In this document: positions 23,783 to 32,525 of the stretch, one piece after another | How positions within the stretch are numbered: position 1 is the stretch's first letter | Layout: the number at the start of each line of letters is the position of its first letter | Origin: Gemmatimonadota bacterium | GTDB lineage: Bacteria > Gemmatimonadota > Gemmatimonadetes > Gemmatimonadales > GWC2-71-9 | NCBI GenBank assembly: GCA_025358055.1 | Contig: JANYKV010000120.1 | Location: forward strand, 1 to 59,691 | Length of the DNA stretch: 59,691 bases | Direction of reading: 5' to 3' | Program-made: the position numbers and the translations under genes | Notes under the pieces: generated by a model | The model's input: only the letters and a program-made list of their open reading frames with translations | The model's database searches: none | Told to the model about the DNA's origin: nothing

Positions 23783-25134
23783 CTGATAGTCACTCAGACG
23801 GCCTCCGGCCCGAGCTGACGTTGCTCGATGCCACGATGATCAATGTTGGAACCATCGTCGCTTCGGCCATTTTCATCGTTCCCTCGGCGATAGCCGCCGG
23901 CTTCACCTCCACAGCGCCCATCCTCCTCGTATGGTTGATCGGTGGTGCGGTGTCCATCTGTGGCGCGGTCTGTGTCGCCGAGTTGGGTGCGGCCATGCCA
24001 AAGGCCGGCGGGCAGTTTGTGTATCTGCGGGAAGCGTATGGCCCGGTGTGGGGGTATCTGTACGGATGGGGGTGCGCGGTCGTCGTCAATCCCGCGACGA
24101 TTGCGGCAGTTGCCGTCGGGTTCGCTCAGTATCTTGCGTTCTTCGTGCCGCTCAGCCCGGCCGGTCAGAAGGTTGTTGCAATCGCCAGCATCTCAGCCCT
24201 CACGCTCATCAACTGTTTTGGCATCAAACTCGGCGCGTTGACCCAGAACGTGCTGACACTTCTCAAGATCGGCGCCGTCATCGCCATCATTCTGCTTTGC
24301 TTTGGGCTCAAGGGTGGTTCCGTTAACAACTGGCTCCCGTTCTGGTCCAACCAGCCAATCGGATCGATGGTTGGCCCGTTCGGGATCGCCATGGTGGCAG
24401 TGCTATACGCCTATGACGGGTGGATCGAGGTGACCTACTGCGGTAGCGAGCTCCGGCATCCTGAACGCGACATGTCCCGATCCATCGTCTGGTCGACCAT
24501 CATCGTCATCGGGCTGTTCGTCGGTGTCACGATGGCGATGGAGTACGTCCTCGGGCGCGGGGGTATGGCCGCCTCCTCACTCGTCGCGGCGGACGCGATG
24601 CGGGTCGTAATGGGCTCGACCGGCGCCGCGCTGGTGACGGTCGCCATTCTGGTGTCTACCTTGGGAGCCAACCACGGCGTGATCTTCACGTCAGCGCGGA
24701 TTCCATACGCCATGGCACGCGAAGGCGTGTTCTTCAAGTGGGCGGCACGACTCGACCACCGAACCGACACACCGGTGATCGCCCTCATCGTGCAGGGAGT
24801 TTGGTCCATCCTCCTCGCCCTGACGGGCAAGTACCAGGAATTGACCCTGTACGTGGTGTTCGTGGGCTTTTTGTTCTACGCGATGTCGGCCGGCGCGGTG
24901 ATCATACTCCGGCGCAAGGCGCCCGATTTACCGAGGCCGTATCGCACCTGGGGATATCCAGTGACGCCTATCGTGTTCATTCTGTTTTCCGTCTACCTGG
25001 TCGGGAGCGCAATCCGGGAGACCCCGAAGGAGTCGGCGATCGGAACGTTTCTGCTGCTGCTGGGGTTGCCGATCTATTGGTACTACACCAAGAATCCGCG
25101 ATTCCTGGCATTGTTGCCCTGGCTTAACCGGTAG
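23779..25134 (+). CDS. APC-superfamily amino acid permease
   Basis: The 451-residue integral membrane protein has about twelve hydrophobic segments and the family start LTLLDATMINVGTIVASAIFIVPSAIA, followed by FVYLREAYGPVWGYLYGW and the substrate-site region YAYDGWIEVTYCGSELRHPERDM. It resembles LAT-type exchangers. It overlaps the Rieske oxygenase gene by four bases and probably imports that enzyme's amino acid or amine substrate (inference). The repeat array at 25153-25230 lies just after it. Confidence 0.9.
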   Translation: MTDSHSDGLRPELTLLDATMINVGTIVASAIFIVPSAIAAGFTSTAPILLVWLIGGAVSICGAVCVAELGAAMPKAGGQFVYLREAYGPVWGYLYGWGCAVVVNPATIAAVAVGFAQYLAFFVPLSPAGQKVVAIASISALTLINCFGIKLGALTQNVLTLLKIGAVIAIILLCFGLKGGSVNNWLPFWSNQPIGSMVGPFGIAMVAVLYAYDGWIEVTYCGSELRHPERDMSRSIVWSTIIVIGLFVGVTMAMEYVLGRGGMAASSLVAADAMRVVMGSTGAALVTVAILVSTLGANHGVIFTSARIPYAMAREGVFFKWAARLDHRTDTPVIALIVQGVWSILLALTGKYQELTLYVVFVGFLFYAMSAGAVIILRRKAPDLPRPYRTWGYPVTPIVFILFSVYLVGSAIRETPKESAIGTFLLLLGLPIYWYYTKNPRFLALLPWLNR

Positions 25135-25152
25135 GGTGCATCTCGCTATTTT

Positions 25153-25230
25153 TGTCCGCCTGTCCGCCTGTCCGCCTGTCCGCCTGTCCGCCTGTCCGCC
25201 TGTCCGCCTGTCCGCCTGTCCGCCTGTCCG
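25153..25230. repeat. Octamer tandem repeat (TGTCCGCC)n
   Basis: About 9.75 perfect head-to-tail copies of TGTCCGCC (GGCGGACA on the other strand) fill the convergent gap between the APC permease and the DUF2231 gene. There are no spacers, so this is not a CRISPR. It touches the TAA of the minus-strand gene at 25231. The unit resembles the GGACAG-rich repeats at 35703-35882. Confidence 0.97.
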
Positions 25231-26064
25231 TTACTTAATCGCACTGAGTCTCTCATCCACAAAGCGGCTGGCCCTGGGGTCCTTCGCTTTGAGGTCGTTG
25301 AGGATCTGCCGTGCCGAATCCTTATTGCCCGCGCCGAGCCAAGCGTCGCTTCGGAGCAACGCAACCCGGAACTGTAGCTGGCGATTGTCCCCCGCCTTGG
25401 GCAGCTGGGCCAGCGCGGCCAGCGCTCCCTGAGGATCTTTCTTGTCCGTGATCTGAGACTCGATTCCGGCGAGTTTCACCATCGCGTCGTCCGGACTGCG
25501 GCGTACCAACTCGTCAATGAGGCGCCCGGCATCGGCGCCATGGCCCGCTTTCCGATCGAGCAGCGCCTGGTTGTAGAGTCCCGCTGTCAGAAGGTGGCCG
25601 ACGTCCGCCGGGTCTCCCGATCGAATACCCACGCCGCCGGCATAGCTGTACACCAGCGTCCCGCCATGTTCACCCGCTTCGTACAAGAAACCCACTCCTA
25701 CGACGCCGGCAGCCGCGGCTGCGACCTGAATCCAGCGGGCATAGCCTCGCTTGGCCAGGCCCAGGGCGAGCAGTTCGATCACCGCGACGCCGAGAAACAC
25801 GTTTCGCGCGGCCATACCGGCGTCTTCATGCTCCTGCACGGCCTCGCGGGCGCCGGGGATCTGCTCGACCGGGCCGTGGGCGTCCCGTCCCGATTGAGCC
25901 GCCGCGACCGCCGCAAGCGTGCCGACCAGCACGAGTGTACTGGCTGCAGGACTCATCCAAGGCCATTTCCGGAGGAGCGAGAGCACCCGGAGGGTAACAC
26001 CGACGATGAGGAGGCCGATGACGAAGTGGACGATTTGGGGGTGATACACGCCGATATTGGGCAT
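25231..26064 (-). CDS. DUF2231-like membrane protein with TPR-like tail
   Basis: The 277-residue protein starts MPNIGVYHPQIVHFVIGLLI, typical of DUF2231, with four hydrophobic segments in the first 160 residues. The C-terminal half (ADVGHLLTAGLYNQALLDRKAG..., SPDDAMVKLAGIESQI, DPQGALAALAQLP) looks like TPR-type helical repeats, probably periplasmic. ATG 26064 is chosen for its GGAG 7 bases upstream and for the family start; the longer frame upstream has no such match. Function unknown. Confidence 0.8.
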   Translation of the reverse strand: MPNIGVYHPQIVHFVIGLLIVGVTLRVLSLLRKWPWMSPAASTLVLVGTLAAVAAAQSGRDAHGPVEQIPGAREAVQEHEDAGMAARNVFLGVAVIELLALGLAKRGYARWIQVAAAAAGVVGVGFLYEAGEHGGTLVYSYAGGVGIRSGDPADVGHLLTAGLYNQALLDRKAGHGADAGRLIDELVRRSPDDAMVKLAGIESQITDKKDPQGALAALAQLPKAGDNRQLQFRVALLRSDAWLGAGNKDSARQILNDLKAKDPRASRFVDERLSAIK

Positions 26065-26215
26065 ACGGACTCCGCTGGTGTTGCTCTTCCTACCCTGTGT
26101 TGAAAGGGGCCGTGAAGCGAGGAATCTCGATGTCTTCGTAGGTTTGAGCAAGCACCCTATCGTCGGAACCGCAGATGACACGGATAAAGGAATTATCGCT
26201 GGATGAGGATGGAAT

Positions 26216-26950
26216 TCAGTCTCTGCCTCCTGCTCGGGTCCAGATGACGATCACCGCGCAGCTGTCATCGAGAAACTCGCCGGGGATGATGCCAGGTCCC
26301 TGGTAGACTTCCATCAGTTCGATCTGCGTCGGGTCGATCCCGATCCAGCATTTCCCCAACAATCGCCGTCGGTGGTGTTCCGGAGTTGGTGGCGTCAGAC
26401 TTGGGTCGAAACCGGATTCCGGCCTCCTCTTGGCCGAGTGCTCCGAACTCCGAGATCATCTTTCTGGCCGTCGACCCACACACTGATTCTGGGCGGCGTG
26501 TTGCATCGGATGAAACGGGCGGTGGTGCCTTGAGGATCGCCTGGAGCGCGTATGGCCACCCGGACGCCCGGAATCCTCTCGAGTAACTCGACAGCCCGAA
26601 AGGCACCCTTTCGGTCGATTTCCTCCCGCAAGATAAAGGTGCCCGCACCGAGCATTTACCGACAACAATTGAACCTTCTCGACGGGTAAGTTGGTCAGCT
26701 CGAAACTTCCCGCATCCTGACTTCTTCCAAGCAATTGTGGGCTGGGTCCATTGAGAAGGATCTCGACGCCGATTAGACCACGATTCGCATGGTCGACTAC
26801 GTGGCCAGCCAGGCGAAGCACTTCGCCGGTTGGCGGTTGCCTGGCCGTCGAATCCTGTGCGCGGAGCGGTTTTGGGGAGACACACACGAGAGGCACAACG
26901 AGGGCGCAGGCCATCCATGGCCAATTGCGGAACGGGGAGAGGGGACTCAT
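26216..26950 (-). pseudogene. Decayed plug-like protein gene (paralog of 57066-58051 and 58109-58891)
   Basis: Pieces of one protein lie in order but in different frames. An intact signal peptide and regulatory-like domain (MSPLSPFRNWPWMACALVVP..., RLAGHVVDHANRGLIGVEIL) ends in unrelated sequence after KVQLLS. A plug-like part follows in another frame (GAGTFILREEIDRKGAFRAV, LLERIPGVRVAIRA, FIRCNTPPRISVWVDGQK), and the tail (IDPTQIELMEVYQGPGIIP, CAVIVIWTRAGG) is in yet another. About 60 residues present in the 57.7 kb copy are missing at the first break. Several frameshifts plus a deletion make this a true pseudogene rather than a single sequencing error. Confidence 0.85.
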
Positions 26951-27071
26951 GATTCGTATCCCTCCATCGATCTCCTGGTGACGGAGCTGAAAACGAGCAC
27001 CGCACCAAGACCCGGCAAGCTACCGCCTGAACTGGGCTATCTCAAGTCGCACCTGTACCGCGTGCGAGGTG

Positions 27072-29546
27072 TCAGGGCCGTGCCGCCTGTTCCAACGTAG
27101 TACGGGCCTTCTCAAAATGCGCGGCGAGCCGAGGAATCTCGATGCCCTGATAGCTTTGAACCATCGCGCGATTGGCCACATCCAAGGCTTTCAGGAGATC
27201 GTGTGCCGCGGCGGCTCTCGCGGTCGGATCGGTGCTCCCGACCTTGCCGATCCAGATCGGGCCGGTGTGCGCAAAGGCGTAACTATCCATTGCCGGCCAG
27301 GCCGTAATGTTGCCGCCCACGGCGCGCGCCGCGATCCAACCGCCTGTCGGGAGCATGCTCGAGCCCGAGTAGGTTTTCGAGCCAGCAGTCTTGAGCCCAT
27401 CGAAGGTCGCAACCACCGCACCGTTCACCACGATCTCCACCTTCTCCACCGGCACGGCGGTGTGGAGGTCCACACTCCACGCGACCTTCCCCTTCGTCTT
27501 AGTGAGAACCTCTCCCGGGCGGAGGCCCGCCACTTTGAAGTCGAGGAGCGGGCCCGTGGTGACGAAACTCCGGCCCGCGCGCAACGCATCGAGGTATTTC
27601 TGGAAATTGGGCGTCCCCTCCACCCGAGCGTACACCCGGGTCGTTCCGATCGCCATGGTCCGATACAGGTTGTTCATCACATCGGTCCCGGCTGAGAGCG
27701 CCATTGGGACGCCGATATTGAGAAGCCGATACCACACCTCCATGGAACCGATTTCATCGCTCCAGAGACACGCCACTTCGAGCGCGTCCACATAGCCCTG
27801 CACCGCGTCGGCCACGAACGCGACGGGAATCCCCTTGAGGCCCTCCTCACTGAAGGGGTTCGGCGCCATGATCGGGTGGACATACACATTGAGCCCGCTC
27901 TCTCGGCGCGCGAACTCGAGCACCTCCCGATTGGGCCGATCGTCGGTGCCATACACCTCGTACGGAGGGCCATAGATCCATGGCCAGTGCAGAGTCTGGG
28001 TACCCACCAATCCCATGTGACCAAAGAAGTGGGGTCGGACCTCTTGGCCGAATTGGATAAATGGGAGTCGATCCTGTTTCCGCCACGTCCACAGCTGCTG
28101 GTCTTCAAATCGGGTATGAAGGTTGGCGAGGAGCGGAGTGAGGACGTCCATGTCCTCTCCCGCCGCCATCGTCACGAGTTCTTCCGGGGCGAGGTTGTAG
28201 GGGCCGCCATAATTCAGATGGAAGTGGTGATCTCCGGCGAGCCAACCATCCGCCCGCGGATTCCACACCGGCGTAAGCGTAAGGCTCACCTCTTGGACCG
28301 CGCCGGCAGCCACCGTCACCGTTGAGTGTTGTTCGGGCGTCGTGAGCCCCTGAACCGCGGAGACGTCTACGGCGCCAACCGGAACCTCGAGGTCCACCAC
28401 GCCGGTGGAGTAGAAAAAAGGAATGCCGTTTTGACCATCGAACCGGACCTGGGATCCGTTTGCCAACAACGGGTGTCCGTTCTCGGCACGCACGGCGATC
28501 CGCGCGGGAGCTGGATCCGGACCGTCGGAACGTTGGGTTCGGATCCGCAGCGTTCCTGTTGGTGTCCCCCAACTCCAATGGATGGCCGATACCTGGTGTG
28601 GGTCACCGCCACCAGCGGAGATTTGGTACAGTTCCATTTGTTGACGGGAGTCTGCCTCGACGTAGAAAATCGAGCGGCCATCGGCCGACCATGCGGGCGT
28701 GAGGGGAAGTCCATGCCCTCGCGTGAGCACCACGAACGGCCCGGGGTGATCGACGCTCATCAGTCGGAGCTCCCACCCTTTGGCGTCGCTGCCGGGCCAA
28801 TTGACCGCCAGTGTCCGTCCGTCGGGGCTCAACGCAGGACGAGTCTGCGAGAGGATGGCTTCCCCCGCGAGCGTCCGTTCCTCGCCGGTTGAGAGGTTGC
28901 GAATGCGGACCTCATCCGTGCCGTCTTTGAATAGATATACGAGTCGGTTTCCGTCTCGATGCACGAGCGGCCGCAATTCTTGCCCTTTTGCCGTGGTGAT
29001 TCTGGTCTTGGTGCCGGCCGTCAGGTCGAGCCTCCAGATATCCAAGTCGCCCGCCGCCGCCGAGCTGTAGAACAAACTCTTGCCATCGGGGGCGAAAGTT
29101 GGATCGAGGTTGATCGCAGGTTCGTTCACCACCACACGTTCGGATTTGGATGCGAGTTCGATGAGGACGATTGTCGTGTTCTTGGTATCGTCTCGCACGA
29201 ACGCCAAGGTCCGCCCATCGGGCGACCAACTGGGTCGGGAGTCCATGCCGGCCCCGGTCGTGAGGCGGGTGGCATCTCCGGTGGCGAGGTCGAGCAACCA
29301 CAGCCACCCACGCGAGGCGAAGGCCACCTGCTTCCCGTCTGGAGCCGGGGCGGGATCGATCGGACCATTCGTCAGTAACGGGAGCTCATATCCTTCGAGA
29401 TACACGTGATGGCTCAAGCCGGCGATCTTGGGATACCGATGCGACCATTGCGCGTCGAGCGTGCCGCCGGACACCAGAGTGCACAGTGCGCAAAGGGTCC
29501 AGAGCATCCGCGAGCCGCACTCGCGCGTGAAGCGAGGTTGGGACAT
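27072..29546 (-). CDS. Exported TolB-propeller/PHP (CehA-McbA type) metallohydrolase
   Basis: The 824-residue protein has a signal peptide ending near GGTLDAQ, then TolB-type PD40 blades (PAPDGKQVAFASRGWLWLLD, DSRPSWSPDGRTLAFVRDD, LDPTFAPDGKSLFYSS) up to about residue 340. A carboxypeptidase-regulatory-like beta domain follows, then a PHP hydrolase domain beginning LAGDHHFHLNYGGPYNL. The second metal region includes FGHMGLVG, YVHPIMAP and AGTDVMNNL. The end RSFVTTGPLLDFKVAG matches CehA-like enzymes. The natural substrate is unknown. ATG 29546 opens the signal peptide. A paralog with the same order is at 54299. Confidence 0.85.
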   Translation of the reverse strand: MSQPRFTRECGSRMLWTLCALCTLVSGGTLDAQWSHRYPKIAGLSHHVYLEGYELPLLTNGPIDPAPAPDGKQVAFASRGWLWLLDLATGDATRLTTGAGMDSRPSWSPDGRTLAFVRDDTKNTTIVLIELASKSERVVVNEPAINLDPTFAPDGKSLFYSSAAAGDLDIWRLDLTAGTKTRITTAKGQELRPLVHRDGNRLVYLFKDGTDEVRIRNLSTGEERTLAGEAILSQTRPALSPDGRTLAVNWPGSDAKGWELRLMSVDHPGPFVVLTRGHGLPLTPAWSADGRSIFYVEADSRQQMELYQISAGGGDPHQVSAIHWSWGTPTGTLRIRTQRSDGPDPAPARIAVRAENGHPLLANGSQVRFDGQNGIPFFYSTGVVDLEVPVGAVDVSAVQGLTTPEQHSTVTVAAGAVQEVSLTLTPVWNPRADGWLAGDHHFHLNYGGPYNLAPEELVTMAAGEDMDVLTPLLANLHTRFEDQQLWTWRKQDRLPFIQFGQEVRPHFFGHMGLVGTQTLHWPWIYGPPYEVYGTDDRPNREVLEFARRESGLNVYVHPIMAPNPFSEEGLKGIPVAFVADAVQGYVDALEVACLWSDEIGSMEVWYRLLNIGVPMALSAGTDVMNNLYRTMAIGTTRVYARVEGTPNFQKYLDALRAGRSFVTTGPLLDFKVAGLRPGEVLTKTKGKVAWSVDLHTAVPVEKVEIVVNGAVVATFDGLKTAGSKTYSGSSMLPTGGWIAARAVGGNITAWPAMDSYAFAHTGPIWIGKVGSTDPTARAAAAHDLLKALDVANRAMVQSYQGIEIPRLAAHFEKARTTLEQAARP

Positions 29547-29619
29547 AGTCGCCGCCAATTGTGGGAGGGTCGAGTCGCGAAGATACGGCGCGAAGCGAGC
29601 CGCGTCTACGGGTGGCTGG

Positions 29620-30297
29620 CTACGAAGGGGGAGCGGGAGGCGTCCGCCGCCTTTCCGCCCACGAAGCCCACGGAATGACAAGGAATGCCGGGAGGCCGAA
29701 CAATGCGATGACGGTCTGCGAAATGTTGGGTGACGGTGGGGGGGCGAAAATTATGAGGACGTACACGGCCAGGAGGGTCAACACGAAGGCGATGAGAGGC
29801 ATGTTGTTGGCCAATTCGGGCCGGCTGCCTTTCGTCGCCCCCAAATACAATCCAACCCCAGCCCGGAAGAGAATACCTTCCGTCGCGATCGTCCACACCG
29901 GGTGGTCCCACAGGCCGAGGCCGACTTTGATGCTTCCTCCCGGCCAGAGCGGCAGGTCGGGCCGGTGCGTAGCGACATCCAAAAACCAATGACTCACCAC
30001 CGCCAACGCGATCACCACCGCCTCGCGGCGGTAACCGGTGCGCCACGCGTATATGATCCCGAACAGCCCGCCCCACACCACCGCCATCACCAGGCTGTGC
30101 GACCAGGGGTAGTGATCGAAGGCGAAAGGCGACATCAGGGTGTTTCCCGGGTCGACCCGCACCCGCTCAATGCCGGCCAACAAGAAAATCGGCCACAGGA
30201 GATCGAGCAGGATTGGCGCGGCGATCAGCGCACCCAACGACGCCTGGGGCGCGAACCGCTTGGCCGCAAAGCCAACCGCGAAGTGACCGATGAACAC
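29620..30297 (-). CDS. Polytopic membrane protein, DUF457/YdjM-like
   Basis: The 225-residue protein begins at GTG 30297 (FIGHFAVGFAAKRFAP) and has about six hydrophobic segments. Conserved histidines and acidic residues (FDHYPWSHSLVMAV, SHWFLDVATHRPDLP) match the pattern of the DUF457 membrane-bound metal-dependent hydrolase group. It lies 7 bases after the EF-G paralog gene and is probably co-transcribed with it. Frame further upstream overlaps that gene and is not family-like. No function is known. Confidence 0.75.
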   Translation of the reverse strand: MFIGHFAVGFAAKRFAPQASLGALIAAPILLDLLWPIFLLAGIERVRVDPGNTLMSPFAFDHYPWSHSLVMAVVWGGLFGIIYAWRTGYRREAVVIALAVVSHWFLDVATHRPDLPLWPGGSIKVGLGLWDHPVWTIATEGILFRAGVGLYLGATKGSRPELANNMPLIAFVLTLLAVYVLIIFAPPPSPNISQTVIALFGLPAFLVIPWASWAERRRTPPAPPS

Positions 30298-30304
30298 TGG
30301 AGGC

Positions 30305-32350
30305 CTATTCTTCCTTGTGGTCCTGCTGCTTGTTCTCGGTGGCCACCTTCGTCGCCACATCCGGCGGCGCCTCGGCGTAGGCGTGGAACTCCTGGTGGTA
30401 GGTGCCGCGCCCGTGCGTGATGGAATGTAGCGTCGTGCTGTACCGGTAGAGCTCGGCCTCCGGCAGGATGGCTCGAACCTTGGTCAATCGGCCTGTCGCC
30501 TCGGTGCCCAGAATGTGTCCTCGCCGGGCGCTCAGGTCGCCCATCACCTCGCCCAACACGTCGTCCGGGGTCAGGACCGTGAGGGCCGAAAGCGGTTCCA
30601 GCAACACGGGCCGACAGCGCGGTGCCACGGTCCGGAAGGCCTGAATCCCCGCCATCTTAAAGGACATTTCGTTCGAATCGACGTCGTGATAGGAGCCATC
30701 GTAGCACTCGGCTTGAAAGTCCACCATGGGATAGCCGGCCACGACGCCGCGCACCGCGGATTCCTGAATCCCTCGGTCCACCGCTGGGATGTACTTGTTC
30801 GGGATGGCCCCGCCGACGATCGAATCGACGAATTGGTAACCGGAGCCGCGGGGAAGCGGGGCGAGCCGGACCCAGGAATCGCCGTACTGTCCGCGGCCAC
30901 CGGACTGCTTTTTGTGCTTCCCTTGGCCTTCGCCCTTGGTCCGAATCGTCTCGCGGTACGCCACCCGCGGACGCGTCAGCTCCGCTTCGACACCGAATTT
31001 GCGCTTCAAGCGATCGAGAATAATCTCGAAATGGCGCTCCCCCATCCCGTGAATCAAGGTCTGGGCGAGCTCCGAGCTGTACTCGAAATGGAAGGTCGGA
31101 TCTTCCTCGTGTAGGCGGTGCAAACCGGCGGCCAACTTGTCCTCCTCGCCGCGCTTTTTCACGGTGACACCCGAGGTGGCAACGGATTCCGGGTAGGGGA
31201 TCGGCTCGAGGTGGAGGGGAGCCTCCCGCCGGCAGAAGGTGTCATTCGTGTGGGTGTTCTTGAGCTTGGCGACGCTCCCAATATCACCCTCTCGAAGTTC
31301 GGGGACCTCCACCCGTTCCTTGCCTTGTTGAATCGAGAGATGCGCGAGCTTTTCGACGATGGCGTGTTCGGTGTTGTAGACCTCCTCCCCGTTTTTGAGA
31401 TCACCGCGATAAATCCGGAACAGGCTGATATCTCCAATGTGGGGTTCCGACACGGTTTTAAAGACCCGGCCAAGCAGCGGGGCGTCCGCGGGGGCCGGGA
31501 CCTCGACCGGAGAGGGCAAGAGCTCGACCATTTCGGTGAGCAACGCGCGCATGCCGTATGTCAGCTCCGGGCTGCCGACGAACATCGGTACGATTTCACC
31601 CGCCATCATCGCCTTCTTCATGGTGGCCACGAGGCGGGGACGAGGAATCTCCTCCCCGGCCAGGTACTGCTCAAGCAGTACGTCGTCCGTGGTCGCGATG
31701 GCCTCCGTCAGCTGCTGGTCGTATTTGGTAAAGGTATCTTTATACTCGTCGGGCAGCGGGACCTCGTCGTAATCCCCGGTCTTGGTCCCCTTCTTGTAAA
31801 ACTGCGTCTGGCGGGTAAACAGGTTAATGATGCCGTGGAATCCGAGGCCATTGCCGACCGGGATCTCGACCGGCACCACTTTGTGGGAGAGATGGGCTTT
31901 GACGTTGTCGAAGACACGCTCGAAATCGGCGCGTTCCCGGTCCATCTGAGATACGAAAAGAATGCGGGGCAAGTGGATCTGATCGCAGACCTCCCACACC
32001 TTCTCGGTGCCCACTTCGACGCCGCTGGTTCCGTTCAGCACCACCACCGCCGCATCGGCCGAGTGGAGACCGGTGACGGCTTCACCAAAGAAATCGAGAT
32101 ATCCCGGGGTGTCGATGAGATTGAGTTTGGTGTCCATCCATTCGGCGAAGCCCATGCCGAGGGAGATGGAGTGCTTGCGTTCAATTTCGTCGGGGGAGTA
32201 GTCGGTGAGGGTGGTGCCGTCTTTGATGTTGCCGTGTCGTCGGCTGGAACCGGAGACGAAGGCGAGAGCATCGACCAAGGTCGTCTTGCCGCTGGAACCG
32301 TGGCCCACAAAGGCCACATTCCTGATGGCGTCGCTGCCATAGACTTTCAT
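30305..32350 (-). CDS. fusA: Elongation factor G paralog (translational GTPase)
   Basis: The 681-residue protein has EF-G domain order: G domain (G1 GHGSSGKT at 16-23, G3 DTPG at 80-83), domain II (EVPAPADAPLLGRVFKT), domain III (YSSELAQTLIHGMGERHFEI), domain IV (RVAYRETIRTKGEGQGKHKK) and domain V (RRGHILGTE). Two points separate it from housekeeping EF-G: the G1 loop is GHGSSGKT instead of AHIDAGKT, and the G4 motif NKxD is Ser134-Gln-Met-Asp137. It is therefore likely a secondary EF-G such as FusA2, whose role is poorly defined. ATG 32350 has GGAGGAGG 8 bases upstream and a promoter 35 bases upstream. Confidence 0.9.
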   Translation of the reverse strand: MKVYGSDAIRNVAFVGHGSSGKTTLVDALAFVSGSSRRHGNIKDGTTLTDYSPDEIERKHSISLGMGFAEWMDTKLNLIDTPGYLDFFGEAVTGLHSADAAVVVLNGTSGVEVGTEKVWEVCDQIHLPRILFVSQMDRERADFERVFDNVKAHLSHKVVPVEIPVGNGLGFHGIINLFTRQTQFYKKGTKTGDYDEVPLPDEYKDTFTKYDQQLTEAIATTDDVLLEQYLAGEEIPRPRLVATMKKAMMAGEIVPMFVGSPELTYGMRALLTEMVELLPSPVEVPAPADAPLLGRVFKTVSEPHIGDISLFRIYRGDLKNGEEVYNTEHAIVEKLAHLSIQQGKERVEVPELREGDIGSVAKLKNTHTNDTFCRREAPLHLEPIPYPESVATSGVTVKKRGEEDKLAAGLHRLHEEDPTFHFEYSSELAQTLIHGMGERHFEIILDRLKRKFGVEAELTRPRVAYRETIRTKGEGQGKHKKQSGGRGQYGDSWVRLAPLPRGSGYQFVDSIVGGAIPNKYIPAVDRGIQESAVRGVVAGYPMVDFQAECYDGSYHDVDSNEMSFKMAGIQAFRTVAPRCRPVLLEPLSALTVLTPDDVLGEVMGDLSARRGHILGTEATGRLTKVRAILPEAELYRYSTTLHSITHGRGTYHQEFHAYAEAPPDVATKVATENKQQDHKEE

Positions 32351-32384
32351 AGCCCGACCTCCTCCGGAAAAAAAGGATAAGGAG

Positions 32385-32413
32385 ATTGTGGACCCCCAAC
32401 GCCCGCTTGTCAA
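32385..32413 (-). promoter_or_regulatory. Sigma-70-type promoter for the EF-G paralog
   Basis: Reading the minus strand, TTGACA (32413-32408) is followed after exactly 17 bases by CACAAT (32390-32385), four of six matches to the -10 consensus with all key A/T positions kept. Transcription would start near 32378, giving a leader of about 28 bases that contains the ribosome site of the gene starting at 32350. Confidence 0.7.
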
Positions 32414-32525
32414 ATAGGAGGTCTCATCAGCGGGCGGCTCTTGCCATGGATTGCGCTCACCTTCCGCCTTCATTCTGGCCTCCGTACCTTAGGTGCGTAC
32501 GCTGCTCTCACCCGCTGAGGTAGGC

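Noticed and set aside
25153..25230. CRISPR array
   Set aside because: Units are 8 bases long with no spacers and there are no cas genes.
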